Assembly (NCBI RefSeq): GCF_014805685.1
Contig: NC_060890.1
Location: 21,015,500-21,079,499, forward strand
Origin: Silurus meridionalis
Taxonomy: Eukaryota; Chordata; Actinopteri; Siluriformes; Siluridae
Direction: 5' to 3'
Length of the DNA stretch: 64,000 bases
The translations under genes and the position numbers were made by a program. Position 1 is the first letter of the stretch, and each line of letters begins with the position of its first letter. The notes beneath the pieces were generated by a model. It made no database searches. It was not told the origin of the DNA and saw nothing but the letters and a program-made list of their open reading frames with translations. Below, piece by piece: positions 33,673-45,547 of this stretch.

Positions 33673-35500
33673 TTGTCATATCTTTCTAACATGAACATTA
33701 ATGACTGTTTTCTCTCTACCACACAGAAATTACCACTCCCATCTTCACTGGAAGAATTGCCATCGGAGCATAAGGACGATGTGGGCTTGGTTCATTGTCC
33801 TCCTTATGAAGCTAAACTAAAACATTTGCATCCTGTATTTTTTCAAATAGTATCCTCTCTCTGAATGTTGCAGGGAATAGACAAAATCTTGACCTCTCTG
33901 TTACAACAGTGTGTGATCAAGCCGTGTGTGAGTTCATACAACACACCCGTTAATCCAGTTCCTAAGCAGGACGGCACTTGGTGCTTCACTCAGGATTTGA
34001 GAAAAATAAATGATGTTGTGGTTCCTGGTGCACCTGTTGTGCCCGATGTGGCCTCTATTATCGCTTAAATTCCATGCAGTCATACACACTTCTCGGTGAT
34101 TAACTTGTGTTCTGCCTTTTTCAGCATTCCTGTAGAAGAGCAGACGCAGCCTCTTTTCGCCTTCACGCACAGGGGGCGCCAATATACTTGGACACGCCTG
34201 CCACAAGGATTCATTGACTCCCCGGCAGTCTTTTCTGCTGTGGTAAGGGATGCACTCTGTGATCTTGCCCTCCCCTCTGACTCTGTTGTCTTACAGTATG
34301 CAGATGATCTCCTGATCTCCACAGTCTCCGAGGACCTCTGTGAACAAGCCTCCCTGTGCCTCCTGCGTCATCTGGCAAGAAAAGGATTCAAGGTATCCAA
34401 AACCAAACTCCAGTTTCATAGAACCACTGTGAAATACCCAGGGTTCGAACTCTCTCAAGGCAGCAAACGGCTCTCTAAAGATCGCATTCAGGTCGTTCTT
34501 AACACAAGGCGTCCCTCCACAAAGCATGCTCTCATGGCTTCCCTGGGACTGATTAATTACTGCTGTCCATGGATACCTGACTGCTCTTCTCACAATAAAC
34601 TTCTCCACTCTGCGATCTCACACAACGATCCTTTGCAGCACCCGCTAAGGTGGACACCCGAGATGTATGAGGCGTATGAGGCTTTGCGGTCAGCTCTGTG
34701 CTCAGCTCCTGCTCTCGGACTTCCGAACTATCATAAGGTTTTTCACCTTTATGCGTGTAAACAGGACGGAACTGCCTCTGCTGTCTTGGCGCAGGAGCAT
34801 GGGGGGGCATGAGACCATGTGCGTTCCTGTCCAAAACACTTGACACCGTGGCTCAGGGTTTACCTGCATGTCTTCGTGCGGTGGCTGCCTGTGCTGTGAT
34901 GGTTCAAGATGCTGAAAAACTAGTGTTGTCTCATCCTATGATCTTGCATTCTCCACATCAGGTGAAACAGGTCCTTCAGAACTTACACACACAACACATG
35001 ACAGCTCAGAGAAGGTCCGGCTATGAAACTATCCTTTGCTCGACCAGTAATCTGGAAATCAAGGCCACCTCCTCTTTCGACACTTTAGGTAATGCCCGTG
35101 CTTGTTTGATTAATGCACAAGAAGACACACTGCATGACACCACACATGATTGCTGCTCCGAGGTCATTCACTCCACTAATATATGGCCAGATTTGTCTTC
35201 CACTCCTTTAGACAGGGGTGAGTCACTTTTTGTGGACGGCTCATGTTCAAAGCCGTATGACGGTAAATTTCTGTGTGGTTACTCTGTCTGTTCCTTACCT
35301 GATGTCACTGTTGAAGCTTACTCTTTGCCTTTTTCTTCTGCACAGGCCGCTGAAATCTTTACCTTGACTCGTGCCTTGTGTCCTTTCAATAGGAAAAGAT
35401 GTCACCATCTACATTGACTCCCGATACGACTCCGCATCTGGCAATCCCGCATCTGGTGAGGGAAGATATGAACTGATTTTTTTGTATAGCTAACTTAAAC
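33673..35500 (+). pseudogene. Retroviral pol: reverse transcriptase and RNase H (broken)
   Basis: Fragments in order: PVNPVPKQDGTWCFTQDLR (fingers), a damaged palm entry, LFAFTHRGRQYTWTRLPQG, QYADDLLIS (catalytic YADD, about 34299-34313), the connection domain (EMYEAYEALRSALCSAPAL), then RNase H (ESLFVDGSCSKPYDG, AQAAEIFTLTRAL). Stops and frameshifts separate the pieces at 33864, 34068, 34812 and 35417. The longest open segment (34096-34812) is 238 codons. Confidence 0.88.
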
Positions 35501-36406
35501 TGCATGATAGACTCGATTTTATCTAGATGTCTGATCTGTGCCTGGAATAACATCACTAAGAGTGCAGCGAAACACGAATGCCTCCCACTACCCACTGCTC
35601 CATTCTCTGAATGGCAGATTGACTGCACTCACATGCCTCCCTGTGGTCCATTCAAGTATCTCCTGGTGATGGTAGACAAATTTCAAGGTGGGTTGAAGCT
35701 TTCCCTTGTCAATAAGAAAATGCTAAGGTCGTCAAACGTATCCTAGCCAAAGAGATTATACCAAGATATGGTGTTCCTCACGTGATTGATTCAGACAAAG
35801 GAACACCATTCACTGTGAAGGTAACGCAGGACTTATGTAAATACCTATCCCTGTCATGGCGTTTCCATATTCCCTATCACCCTCAGTCCTCCGGTATCGT
35901 AGAGAGAACTAACCAGACGATTAAGGACAAACTGACTAAGGCCATGCAAGCTACAGGTAACAAAAAATTGGGTAGACTTACTACCTGCAGTCCTTGCTGA
36001 AATGAGAACGACTCAGCGAAAAGATGTCCACCTATCACCACACGAAATTATTTTTGAGCGACCATTTCCAACGCCCTGGAAAAAAGGTAAACCAGCAATA
36101 GTTACAGCTGATCTGGATGTGCACATCGCCGAGTATTCTGCTGCCCTGATTGACACACTTTCAAAACATTATGAACAGATCTCTAAATCTATACCTGTCA
36201 TTTCTGTGACACCATCCCATCCCTTTCGGGTGGGGGATGCTGTTCTGATTAAATCTCTAAAACCCAGGCGATTGGGTAAATGCAAATATGAGGGGCCAGC
36301 AGAAATAGTTGCGATCACATGCACAGGTGTATTAACTGACCTTTTTCGACAGTGGATTCATGCTACCAGAATCAAGAAATGTCCCACTGGAAGTGATCCC
36401 TCTTAA
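35501..36406 (+). pseudogene. Retroviral pol: integrase (broken)
   Basis: A short zinc-domain end (LSRCLICAWNN) is followed by the core start (FSEWQIDCTHMPP, first Asp), VIDSDKGTPFT (second Asp), YHPQSSGIVERTNQTIK (the SSG..ER block with the third acidic residue) and a C-terminal DNA-binding domain (HPFRVGDAVLIKSLKPR). Frame breaks occur near 35745 and 36000. Confidence 0.87.
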
Positions 36407-36886
36407 TTGTGTGTACATGTACCCTCTGTATCACTTTTTTTCTTTATGTTACAGAAGCATAGCCTTTTGACATCCCCATAAGTTCTCTAGGAGACGTGTA
36501 TCGGTTCCTGTTCCCCTCTGTCATCATCTATCGAGGTCCAGTGACAACTCCTCAGACCTCTCTGTGCCGACTCTTCGGGCATCCTCACAACTGCAGGACG
36601 TGTCAAGGAAAGCTGTGAGGAACGGAACAAGAACCTCTCATCAATCAAAGGGAAGTTACACAACCAGTGACCGGTATGGTTGTCTTTCTCATCAGTCTTG
36701 GGGCTGGGATTCCCGCCCAGGCTCACCCACATGACAACACCTTCTGGCAATATGCCAACTAGACGGCTCGTCAGCACACAGCAGGTCCATGCAACCTGTC
36801 CCTCGTGTTTCTGAATATTATCCTATCCCTATGCGACATGTCTGTTAGTTTGAGTTGTGATTTATTCATTCTTATTTATCATGGAT
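36407..36886 (+). pseudogene. Retroviral env N-terminal remnant and 3' untranslated region
   Basis: Only about 480 bp separate integrase from the polypurine tract, far too little for env. A short plus-strand frame near 36677-36760 looks like a hydrophobic signal peptide (VFLISLGAGIPAQA) followed by sequence with stops. The rest of env is deleted. Confidence 0.5.
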
Positions 36887-36899
36887 AAAACGGGGGAAT
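36887..36899 (+). promoter_or_regulatory. Polypurine tract
   Basis: AAAACGGGGGAAT directly precedes the 3' LTR start TGTAAG, the expected position of the plus-strand primer. Confidence 0.8.
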
Positions 36900-37335
36900 T
36901 GTAAGATATCCTTGATCACTAGTCCTAGATTAGGTTGACCCAGAACACTCAGTTCTTGTCTATATCCTCTCTTTATACGCTTACGCTGTGAGAAAAGCCA
37001 AACTGTTGCCTTTTGGTATGGCTAATCCACGTTTTGTTGCTTCTGCTAAACGAATAACATGACCAGATGTGGAGTTATTATCGTTAACCGTTTTTATGTC
37101 CTCACAGTATGGTAATATGTATCTTATTGCCATTAGTTGTTATAGTAATTCTGCTGTATGCTTCTAGAATAACCTTTTTGTATGTTTCTGTTGACCATAC
37201 CCTGAACTATCCTTTTTTGTGGCATGTGTTACTTTGCTCGTACACACACAGTGGTTCCTATATTTCTGTTTTAGGCTTATCTTTTGCAGGCTCAACATAA
37301 CCTTGTGGAGTTGTCTCTCCTAACATTCTCTTCTG

Positions 37336-37390
<55 letters not shown>

Positions 37391-37578
37391 GGCAGCCCTC
37401 CCTTTCTCTCCATCTCTTTGGAAGTATATCTTCATGTGTGAGACAATAAACTTTGGAACTTCTCTCTGAAAGCTGACTCGTGTGTTTCATTGAGACCTTC
37501 CCGTATACGTAGGAGAGCAGAGATCAAGAGGAAAGGCTGAATCCTGCCCAAGTGGCAGAGGATAAAACATTCCTTACA
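36900..37578 (+). repeat. 3' LTR of the retrovirus
   Basis: 679 bp. It matches 31429-32143 apart from about a dozen substitutions, (CA)n length and loss of 36 bp near 37540. Confidence 0.92.
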
Positions 37579-37583
37579 CCAAT

Positions 37584-37990
37584 AGAGAATCTTTGGAGGG
37601 AGCTCAAACTCCGTGTTTCTCAGCGACAGGCCAGAAACCTGACTGATCTAGAGAAGATCTATGTGGAGGAGTGGGCCAAAATCCCTCCTGCAGTGTGTGC
37701 AAACCTAGTGAAAAACTACAGGAAACGTTTTACCTCGGTAATTGCAAACAAAGGCTACTGTACCAAATATTACCATTGACTTTCTCAGGTGTTTAAATAC
37801 TTATTTGCAGCTTTAGCATACAAATAAATAGTTAAAAAATCATATATTGTGATTTCTGGATTTTTTTTTTAGAATATGTCTCTCACAGTGGACATGCACC
37901 TACGATGACAATTTCAGACCCCTCCATGATTTCTAAGTGGGAGAACTTGCAAAATAGCAGGGTGTTCAAATACTTATTTTCCTCAATGTA
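37584..37990 (+). pseudogene. Tc1-like transposase, 3' part and right terminal repeat
   Basis: Resumes with the third catalytic residue ([11 protein letters not shown]), then [17 protein letters not shown] and [20 protein letters not shown] before a stop at 37777. The element ends with GGGTGTTCAAATACTTATTT then TCCTCAATGTA, a typical fish Tc1 terminal repeat. The duplicated CCAAT (37579-37583) shows that it was continuous with 30863-31428 before the retrovirus inserted. Confidence 0.85.
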
Positions 37991-38321
37991 TGTTCATGAT
38001 CTGCTTATACTGTAAGTAAGCAAGACTAGTCTAATATCAGTACCAAAACAGTCAAATATTCAAGATATTTAAGTGATATAAAAGACAAAAAAGTAATAAA
38101 GGCAGAAAAATAAGTCTCACCAGTGAGTTTACAGGTAAATGAAATGCAACTGAGCATGATTTGGTGAAATCGGAAGTTTCGCAGGTTTGTTGATGGTGGT
38201 GTGGCCCCCTGTCTTTTACCCCAGAGATCCCTAATGTCCTTATTATTTTCTGGCTCTCCTTTTTAGTAATGCTGCCATAGCTAGTCTAGCCGAAGTCACA
38301 ATCTGATCACACTGCACAGCA
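37991..38321. other. Intergenic DNA
   Basis: No coding or repeat signals recognised. Confidence 0.35.
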
Positions 38322-38329
38322 GGGGTGTC

Positions 38330-38499
38330 TAATCTTTTTCCACAAAGGGTGGGTGTGGACGCGAGTTTTCATTCCAACCAAATCCACACAAATTCGACCT
38401 GTTCAAATCTATTGATTTCCATTTATATCAGGTGTGGCCCTTGATTGAAATGAAAACCTGCATCCATACCTGCGATTTGTGGAATGGATTGGACCCCTG
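38330..38499. mobile_element. Small hAT-like MITE
   Basis: Ends CAGGGGTGTCTAATC and GGATTGGACCCCTG are inverted repeats. The flanking octamers CTGCACAG (38322) and CTGTACAG (38500) match at 7 of 8 positions. The interior GAGTTTTCATTCCAACCAA is common in fish repeats. It is 170 bp long. Confidence 0.8.
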
Positions 38500-38639
38500 C
38501 TGTACAGTGTATTTAACTTTAATAAAACATAAGGATACTTTATCTAATCTATCTAATAGATAATAGATAGATAATCTAATCTTTATTTCTCTTTCTCTGT
38601 CGAGCCAAACATGCTCTTAGGGTACCAGTGGCCAATGAT

Positions 38640-39085
38640 CCTGTCCTTTTCTTCTCAGTTGGAGACACTCTGTGCAGCTGAAGATGGTTCCACATCAACA
38701 GCCTAAAGATCCATAAAGTTCCTGAGCAACTCAAGTACTTTAAGGATAGATTTGAACTGTGATTAATATAAACAGTCTACTATAATGGTTCATTACCATG
38801 TTTTTCATGGACTGTTCTGCATTTAAGCATCTATTACTGAGTAGCACACGTCAACAATGTTGGAACTGTAATAAATGGACATTCGGTGCCTTTTGAATCT
38901 GGTTCCTTTCAAGGTTTCTTCCTCTTATGATCTTAGAGTGTTTTCCTTGCCACAGTCACCAGTGGCTCACTTATCGGTACTAAACTTATAAATTCATACT
39001 TTAGAAACTATTTATCCCTGTAAAATTGCTTAGGGACAATGTCCATAGTTATAAGCGCTATACAAATAAAACCGTATTGAGTTGA
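38640..39085 (+). mobile_element. L2-like LINE 3' UTR and tail
   Basis: Contains GTGCAGCTGAAGATGGTTCC, CTGGTTCCTTTCAAGGTTTC, TTCCTTGCCACAGTCACC and GCGCTATACAAATAAAACC, ending in (TTGAG)-like repeats. This is the 3' end of a 5'-truncated insertion. Relatives are at 39890-40370 and 55738-55815. Confidence 0.65.
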
Positions 39086-39889
39086 ATAGCGTCCACACAC
39101 AAACTAAAACAATCCAAGACGCAGTTCAGCTCAATAAATTAAAATAAATTATATGTATATGTTTTATTGTCACTATATCTGGCTGAAATACAATAGAAGC
39201 TTAAAAAGAAGTATAATGAATGAATCACGAGAATGAATGGGCTTTGTTATTGTTATTGAGGTAACGAGAAAAAAAATACCTCAAAATATAAAACAAACTG
39301 ATTAAGATTTTTATGTCACGTCATTTCATATATTTTAAGTTGAACAAACTAAGCAGGTTATTTATTTATGTATTTGTTTATTTATTTATTCTAACAGCAA
39401 GACGATTTTGTGCTGAATTTACTTACCGATTTACTTACCAGTGATACTCGTTATAATAAAAATAAAGCAGTCTGAGAAAATGTGATCGTGTGGTTATTTT
39501 ACTTTATAAGAACTGATGGAGAGCTATGAGGAGTTTTGTATGAAGACTCTGCCGCGCATGCACGCGGAGAGTGGATGCAGCGCACAGCAAGAACACACGG
39601 GGACGCAATCCGCTTTCTACTTCCACGGCAGGCATGCGCTTCTGCCCAGGGTACATGCTTCTTCAGCTTATAGTTCTTCTTCTTGTTTTTGTTGTTCTTT
39701 TTATTTTTATTACTATAAATGTTTTCGCAATGGATAATCAAATGCATTAACCATCTAAAAACACTTCTATTTGTGTTTTTGACACATTACAAATCCCAAT
39801 TGTGTTTTCAGACAATAATTTTTTTTATACCTTATGTACTATTAACCATGAATATGTGTGGATCAGAATAATATACAGTCCATAATATT
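39086..39889. other. Intergenic DNA
   Basis: A+T-rich with a (TTTA)n-like patch near 39360-39390 and a small G+C-richer patch (39550-39660). No credible gene was found. Confidence 0.35.
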
Positions 39890-40370
39890 GAACTGTAATT
39901 AACATAAAAGGTCTTAGCACTAAAATTTGCATGAACAGTTTTGCATTTAAACGCCCATCACTAAACAGTACACCTCAATGATCAGATTAGATCAGATACA
40001 CCTAAATTTCTGTTACAACGGCAAAGAAAAGAATGTGCAAATATATAAAAAGTAGAGACAATAATAATAAGTATATTCATCACAGTTTATAAATAGTAGT
40101 TGCTCTTTCAAACAATGATAAATTTATAATGGATGGACATTCAGTGCCACCCAGATAAGGATGGGTTCCCTTTGAGTCTGGTTCCTCTCAAGGTTTCTTC
40201 CTCATAACATATCAGGGAGTTCATCATTGCCACTTGCTTACTCATTAGTAATAGGTTTTTTAGGCACTTAAAGGCACTAACATATAACACACTTTATGTA
40301 TGTAAAGCTGCTTTGAGACAATGTTAATTGTTTAAAGCGCTATACAAATAAACCTGAATTGAATCGAAAA
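39890..40370 (+). mobile_element. L2-like LINE 3' UTR and tail
   Basis: ACATTCAGTGCCACCCAGAT, CTGGTTCCTCTCAAGGTTTC and GTAAAGCTGCTTTGAGACAA then GCGCTATACAAATAAACCTG mark the same 3' region as 38640-39085, in the same orientation. Confidence 0.65.
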
Positions 40371-40482
40371 GCAAAAGCAGAACATAAATGTATAAATAAA
40401 TCATCTGAGACACTGCTCAAACCTAGGCTTTCAGAGTGGTGTTCTACTTAAATCAATATACCTCTTAAAACTATCATTCACA

Positions 40483-40486
<4 letters not shown>

Positions 40487-40553
<67 letters not shown>
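40487..40553. repeat. (AT)n microsatellite
   Basis: About 33 uninterrupted TA units. Confidence 0.97.
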
Positions 40554-40560
<7 letters not shown>

Positions 40561-40926
40561 TACAGAAACTCATTATAACAAAGCACTGCATCACGGACAT
40601 GTATCTCACACAGCATGAATGAGGTCTCCTTTTACTGCAGCCACAGCAGAAGCATCAATATTAACCTCATAAATGAAAAGCAAATTGTGAGATTTTGTTG
40701 CAAATGGGAAAAAAAAAAAATATTAAAAACGTAAGTCAGTGATTCCACCATGTTTTACATGCTATTAAATGTCTGTGTGTGTTTCTATAGCTGCATGCTG
40801 CTGTGTGTGAAATGCATGAGATTCTTTTTGTGTGGCCTGTGAGAGAAAGAATAGCGTTACTGCAACAGGACCGAAAGAGAGACAGTGAGAAAAGGGTGCA
40901 GTGGGTGCACATGCGGTGCACGTGCA

Positions 40927-40928
<2 letters not shown>

Positions 40929-40978
<50 letters not shown>
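40929..40978. repeat. (AC)n microsatellite
   Basis: About 25 AC units preceded by GTGCACGTGCACGCG. Confidence 0.97.
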
Positions 40979-40980
<2 letters not shown>

Positions 40981-42890
40981 GTACAAATTACGCAAAGGTT
41001 ACAAAGACAAAAGTGCATTTATGCTACAGGAAAAAGCAGAGAGTGAACAAAATACACCATGCCAGTCATCTGTTACCCAGAATTCCAAGGGCTACTTAAA
41101 ACAGAGGTGAACACAGACAGCAAATTATACAGCACAATCAATAACTTTACAATTGTCTTGTGTAAAGCAAGGTTTAAACATTAAAGTTTCACTTTCTGAG
41201 AACTATTCACTTTTCCCCCCCTGTAGGGTTCTGCAGCTGACTCTACGCAGGAAGGCACCAAGCCTTTCTCAGAAACGTAAACCAGTGTGGGGTTTATTAA
41301 CCAATCACTCGCTCTTCAGAAACTGAGAAAGAGGGAGACAGTTAAAAGCAACAAAACAGTACAAGAGTAGTATGAAGGACTGTAGTTTGCTGAACAGAAT
41401 AGTGAACAGTGAATGTCATTGAGAACAAGGTTAATCAGTGATTGATCATCAGGAACATTTTTAACAAGTGGATATTTAACACTTCCTTCCTCTTGTCCCC
41501 TGCAGGAGAGTAATGGGAGGACTGCAAACCACTTCAGATCTCCTCAGACGCTGGGCTAAATCTAAAATGTAATAGATTTGAAGTGAACAATTAAGGTGAA
41601 GTCACCCTTGAATTGTTCTCTTTAAATCTATTACATTATGATGACAAATTGGACTGAACAATGTAACTACATTACATAAATATGGTGTGGAAATCCTAGA
41701 GCCTTTAAAGCCAATCTACCAAATACTAAATTAAAATAGTATACTGCATATTTTATCAAAACTGCAGAGTCTGCATGATTATAAACCGTATGCTATGATT
41801 GTATGTATTCAGATCGCAATCAAACGGTATAAATTGGCATCTGATAGTCTGGATCGAGACCCCTGCAGAATGCATTTAAAATTGAATTTTCTTCAGCTTG
41901 AGCTGGTTTTAATGCATTTAAATGTAATATAAAAGTTTGTGTAACAGAACCAGCAAAACTTATGATGTAGCTGATTCTGAGGAACTGTTTGAGTTCAGCA
42001 TGCTGGCAGAGCTGGTATTTCTACATCTGTGGTTTATTTTTCCATTTTGTGCCTTTGTCCTAAGTGTTTCTGAAAGATAGCAGTAGGATGAAAAAAATAA
42101 AATAATAAAAATATATCCAGTACATGGCAGACCTACTCTGAGTTTCAATCTGATTCCAGCATCTCATTACACCTCAGCTTTCACAGTATCCTCATCATGT
42201 CATGGATTTAACAAAAATATTATACAAATATATTAAACATTTCTATTAAAAAACACAATAAGATTTATTCTTTAAAAAAAAAAAAAACCCAACCCTGATC
42301 TAACCTTGTTCCCACAACACATTGTGGGTTATATTCAATGTAAAACACAGAAGACTCACCTTCAGGAAGAATTTCAGCTGACACGTCCTGTATTCCAGTT
42401 GTTCAAGATGCCAAACACAAAGATCTTGAAAATATTAAACAGCCCTGAGATTTAGAGACTGCAGGACATTCAAACCATATCCAAATGCCACTGACATGTT
42501 CCTGGAAGTGTCAAATCATTAAATATTGTTGTTTCTGATGATTTTTTCCCCCACTAAATCACAGAGAATTTCACATATGGTGTATAAACCAAAAGGACAC
42601 AGTTCCAAATGTTAAATACAACACTGGTTTAATCATTATGACATGAAAAACAATAATACTGCGCTTTTATTTGTATTTGGTTAACACTGCAGGGTACTTA
42701 AAGGTACCAATTTAAGAGGATTTTTTTTCTAGTACACATATGCATAATACACAGAGAGAAAAAATAAGTGCTTGCTGTAAAATGTGCAATAAAAAATAAT
42801 ACTGTAGAGAACAAAAATAGAATAATAAAGATTACATCGTGGGTAATTTTTTTTGCCTGATGAGCAAATTCTTGCTATGTAATGGCCTTT
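40979..42890. other. Intergenic DNA
   Basis: No gene is supported. A+T-rich with several poly-A runs (for example 42270-42290). The short minus-strand frame at 41960-42148 has no recognisable domain. Confidence 0.35.
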
Positions 42891-43120
42891 GAATTCCATA
42901 TAATAATAATAATAAACTTTATTTTGTATAGCGCCTTTAAAATAAGTTTCTTAAAGCGCTTGACATAAAATATGAAATTAAAAGATACACATATTACAGA
43001 CAATAAAAATAACCATACAAAAATAAAAACCCAATAAATAACAAAGAAGTCGCATAAAAGCTACCCTAAAAAAGTAAGTTTTAAGATGGGATTTAAAAAA
43101 CCCCAGGGATTCTGCATTCC

Positions 43121-43546
43121 TTATCTCTGAAGGGAAGGGAATTCCACAGTTTGGGAAGCAAAAGCTCGATCACCCACAGTTTTTAGCCTTGTTTTTTGGG
43201 CAGTTCGAAGACCAGCTTCAGAGGAGCATAGAGCACGTGAGGGTATGTAGGGGGTTAACAGCTCACGCAGATATTGAGGGGCCAAATTATTCAAGGCCTT
43301 ATAAGTGAGCATGATCATTTTAAACTCAATACAAAAACTAACAGAAAGCAATTGCAATTTTTTCAAGATAGGTGTGATGTGTTCCCTTGCACTGGTCCTA
43401 GTCAGAATTCTAGCAGCTGAATTTTGTACCAACTGTAATTTACTTAGGGTAGCTTTAGGAACTCCGGCCAGCAAAGCATTACAGTAGTCAAGACGTGAAA
43501 ATACAAAAGTGTTGATCAACTTTTCAGCCACAGAGAAAGTCAGCAT
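43121..43546 (-). pseudogene. L2-like LINE ORF, C-terminal block
   Basis: The minus strand reads TFSVAEKLINTFVFSRLDYC, ALLAGVPKATLSKLQLVQ, AREHITPILKKLQLLSVSF, YKALNNLAPQYLRELL and KTVGDRAFASQ, the conserved end of L2-type ORFs. A frameshift near 43150 separates it from the final RNAESLGFFKSHLKT motif (about 43085-43115). Its upstream half, ending NIAKLRPT, lies about 8 kb away at 51527-51778 beyond the inserted element. Confidence 0.88.
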
Positions 43547-44498
43547 GCACTGTAAAAAATGTCCGTAAATTTAACAGTAAAATACCGTATAAATGCTACA
43601 GGATAGAACCGTATTTGACAAAACTTGCAATAACCGTAGAATTTACAGTGAAAAACTGTAATTAGTTTTACAGAGTAAGACCTTAAAGTTAACATATAAA
43701 AACAATGAATATAAAAATATAAAAATTTACAATATACTGTATTAGTTACCATAAAAAAATTATACTTTTGTCTTTCTATTTTACAAAAGGGAAATACCAC
43801 AATGCAGGACAGAGGACACAAATAATTATTACATATGTTTGATAAAATCATCTTTGTCTATGTAACGTTGTAATATAACGACTTCTAAAAAAATTGTATG
43901 CTTAAATTGTCTGCCTAAAAAGCTTAAAAATGTCCACCTTGACACTTGTCTATTTGATTTTGAGAACTGAAATATTGTTTTGCTGCAATTAACAGTGATT
44001 TTACAGTTTTCATGTTGTGTGATCAAAATTTCTGAAATCTGTTTTGTCTCTGTCCTCAGGAGTTTGTTTTAAGGTAGGAAAAATGTAACAAGCATTTGAA
44101 AAGGTAACCGTTATGCATCATCCAATCATGATAAACATTGGGCCTTGGCGCCAGTGTGCAAAGAATTTGATTGGCTGAATACTGATTGGTCGAAGCACAC
44201 GACAGCGTTTGCTTTCTCATATTTGAGCAGTGGCCAAATGGCGATTCTTGCGAAGCATTGTCAGAGCTGAACTACAAATGGTAAAAATATTCTTTAAGAT
44301 AAATGTGTATGGGCACATTGGATTAAACTGTTTTAATCAGTGTGTGGATTTCAACACGAGTGTATCCTGTCCCTGTTTTCATGACGCATAAGCATGTCTA
44401 GGCAGCGCATATAGTCCGACTTGCAAACTCCAGCCCGGTATGTGAAACATCATTTAGGTGTTTAAAACAGCAGTAGAGTGTTTGTTCATGTGGTTAAA

Positions 44499-44711
44499 AT
44501 GTTTAGCTGTTATTTCTGTGGAATATCAATGCAAACCCTTCGGGAGCATGTTTTACATGTCAAACTTCACCGTGATGAACCACGAGGTGTGTTCAAGTGC
44601 GCCGCTACAGATTGTCACGAAACGTTTCGATCATACGGGGCATTTAATGCTCATTTTTACCGTAAACATAGTCCATGTATTTTTTCCGCTACAAAAACCC
44701 TAAAGGGATAG
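44499..44711 (+). CDS. C2H2 zinc-finger first exon of the element-borne gene
   Basis: The frame starts MFSCYFCGISMQTLREHVL and continues FKCAATDCHETFRSYGAF, NAHFYRKHS: one short CxxC finger with HxxxH and one classic C2H2 finger (CxxxxC, HxxxxH). Fish transposon-borne genes often start with such fingers, presumably for DNA binding. The exon's natural donor is not visible because a MITE starts at 44703 and supplies the last codons (TLKG). The product is therefore probably disrupted. A role in transposition is inference. Confidence 0.6.
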   Translation: MFSCYFCGISMQTLREHVLHVKLHRDEPRGVFKCAATDCHETFRSYGAFNAHFYRKHSPCIFSATKTLKG

Positions 44712-45091
44712 TTGACCCCAAAATGAAAATTCTGTCATTATTTACTCGCCCCCAGTTTGTTCCAAACCTGTATACATTTCTTTGTTTTGCTAAACACAAT
44801 GGAAGAATGTCAGTAACCAAGCAGGGATGAGGTCTGTTTGCTTACTGACATTCTTCCAACTATAAATGGTATTAAATAATGTTGTTTGTTCTATTTAATA
44901 AATTTCATATTCTGTTTATTATACAGTAACAGTGATGCAAACAAATTATTGTGATTGTTAAAGTAACTGCTCAACTGTAAAGTTTGTCTGTAATCTACTT
45001 ACACTTTTGTCATTCTAAATTAGTGCCTGATTTGGAATAAGAATAGGGCAATAAACCGTGATGATATTTTTCATTTTGGTTGAACTATTCC
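44703..45091. mobile_element. MITE with GGATAGTT(G/C)A ends
   Basis: The left GGATAGTTGACCCCAAAATG and the right end read inward (GGAATAGTTCAACCAAAATG) are inverted repeats. Such 'AAGGGATAGTTCACCC' elements are widespread in otophysan fish. It is about 389 bp, has no ORF, and is inserted at the end of the zinc-finger exon. Confidence 0.75.
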
Positions 45092-45212
45092 ATGTCCAAC
45101 TAAGTACTTTTTTTTTTTTACAGCACAAATTTCCAAAACCCCAAAGCAAACTGTCTGTTCAGCTCCAGGATCTTTTCTGTCCCAGTTCTTGTTTTCTGTT
45201 CTGAGTTCTTGA

Positions 45213-45547
45213 CGCTCATCTCTCAACACCTCTTTACACTTTAAAGACCTCACAGGGATACCACTTATAGAGACCTTCCTGAACAGCATTGCCAGAAAAG
45301 GAAATAGACTGTTGAACTTCATGAGGAATGTTTGTGCAACTAAGAACAAGCATGTCTTACAGGCTATCACAAAATTAAAAGTTTTGAGAGGACAGACAAA
45401 TGGTTGCTCCTATGAGGTGAAGGACATGATTCTTCTACTTGAAAGAGGAGAAAGAGGAGCTCCTTCTTCATTATGTAGAAGAGACAAGCCTCGCAAAGGA
45501 TGTAGAGTTGGAAAACCTGCCTGTGACACCTTGCTTTATTGTGTGTG
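45213..45547 (+). CDS. Internal exon of the element-borne gene
   Basis: Open from just after a stop at 45210 to a good donor (TGTGTG/GTAAGT at 45548). It reads RSSLNTSLHFKDLTGIPLIE, TFLNSIARKGNRLLNFMRN, AITKLKVLRGQTNGCSYEV, MILLLERGERGAPSSLC. The start is not defined; an acceptor may lie after the T-rich tract at 45110-45122. The simplest splice to the next exon is out of phase, so an exon may be missing or the gene may be decayed. No known domain was recognised. Confidence 0.5.

Larger units (their letters stand above)
31429..37578 (+). mobile_element. Endogenous retrovirus (class I, gamma/epsilon-like), env-depleted provirus
   Basis: A 6,150-bp provirus with LTRs TGTAAG...TTACA at 31429-32143 and 36900-37578. 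It has a tRNA-Pro-type primer binding site, gag with a PPPPY late-domain motif, pro, pol (RT with YADD, RNase H, integrase), a tiny env remnant and a polypurine tract. Gag and pol are broken by many stops and frameshifts, so it is defective. The LTRs differ by roughly a dozen substitutions, plus (CA)n length and a 36-bp deletion in the 3' copy, indicating moderate age. Confidence 0.9.

Noticed and set aside
39516..39747. 73-82-codon ORFs on both strands in a G+C-richer patch
   Set aside because: No domain, no splice context and no homology recognised. Probably chance.
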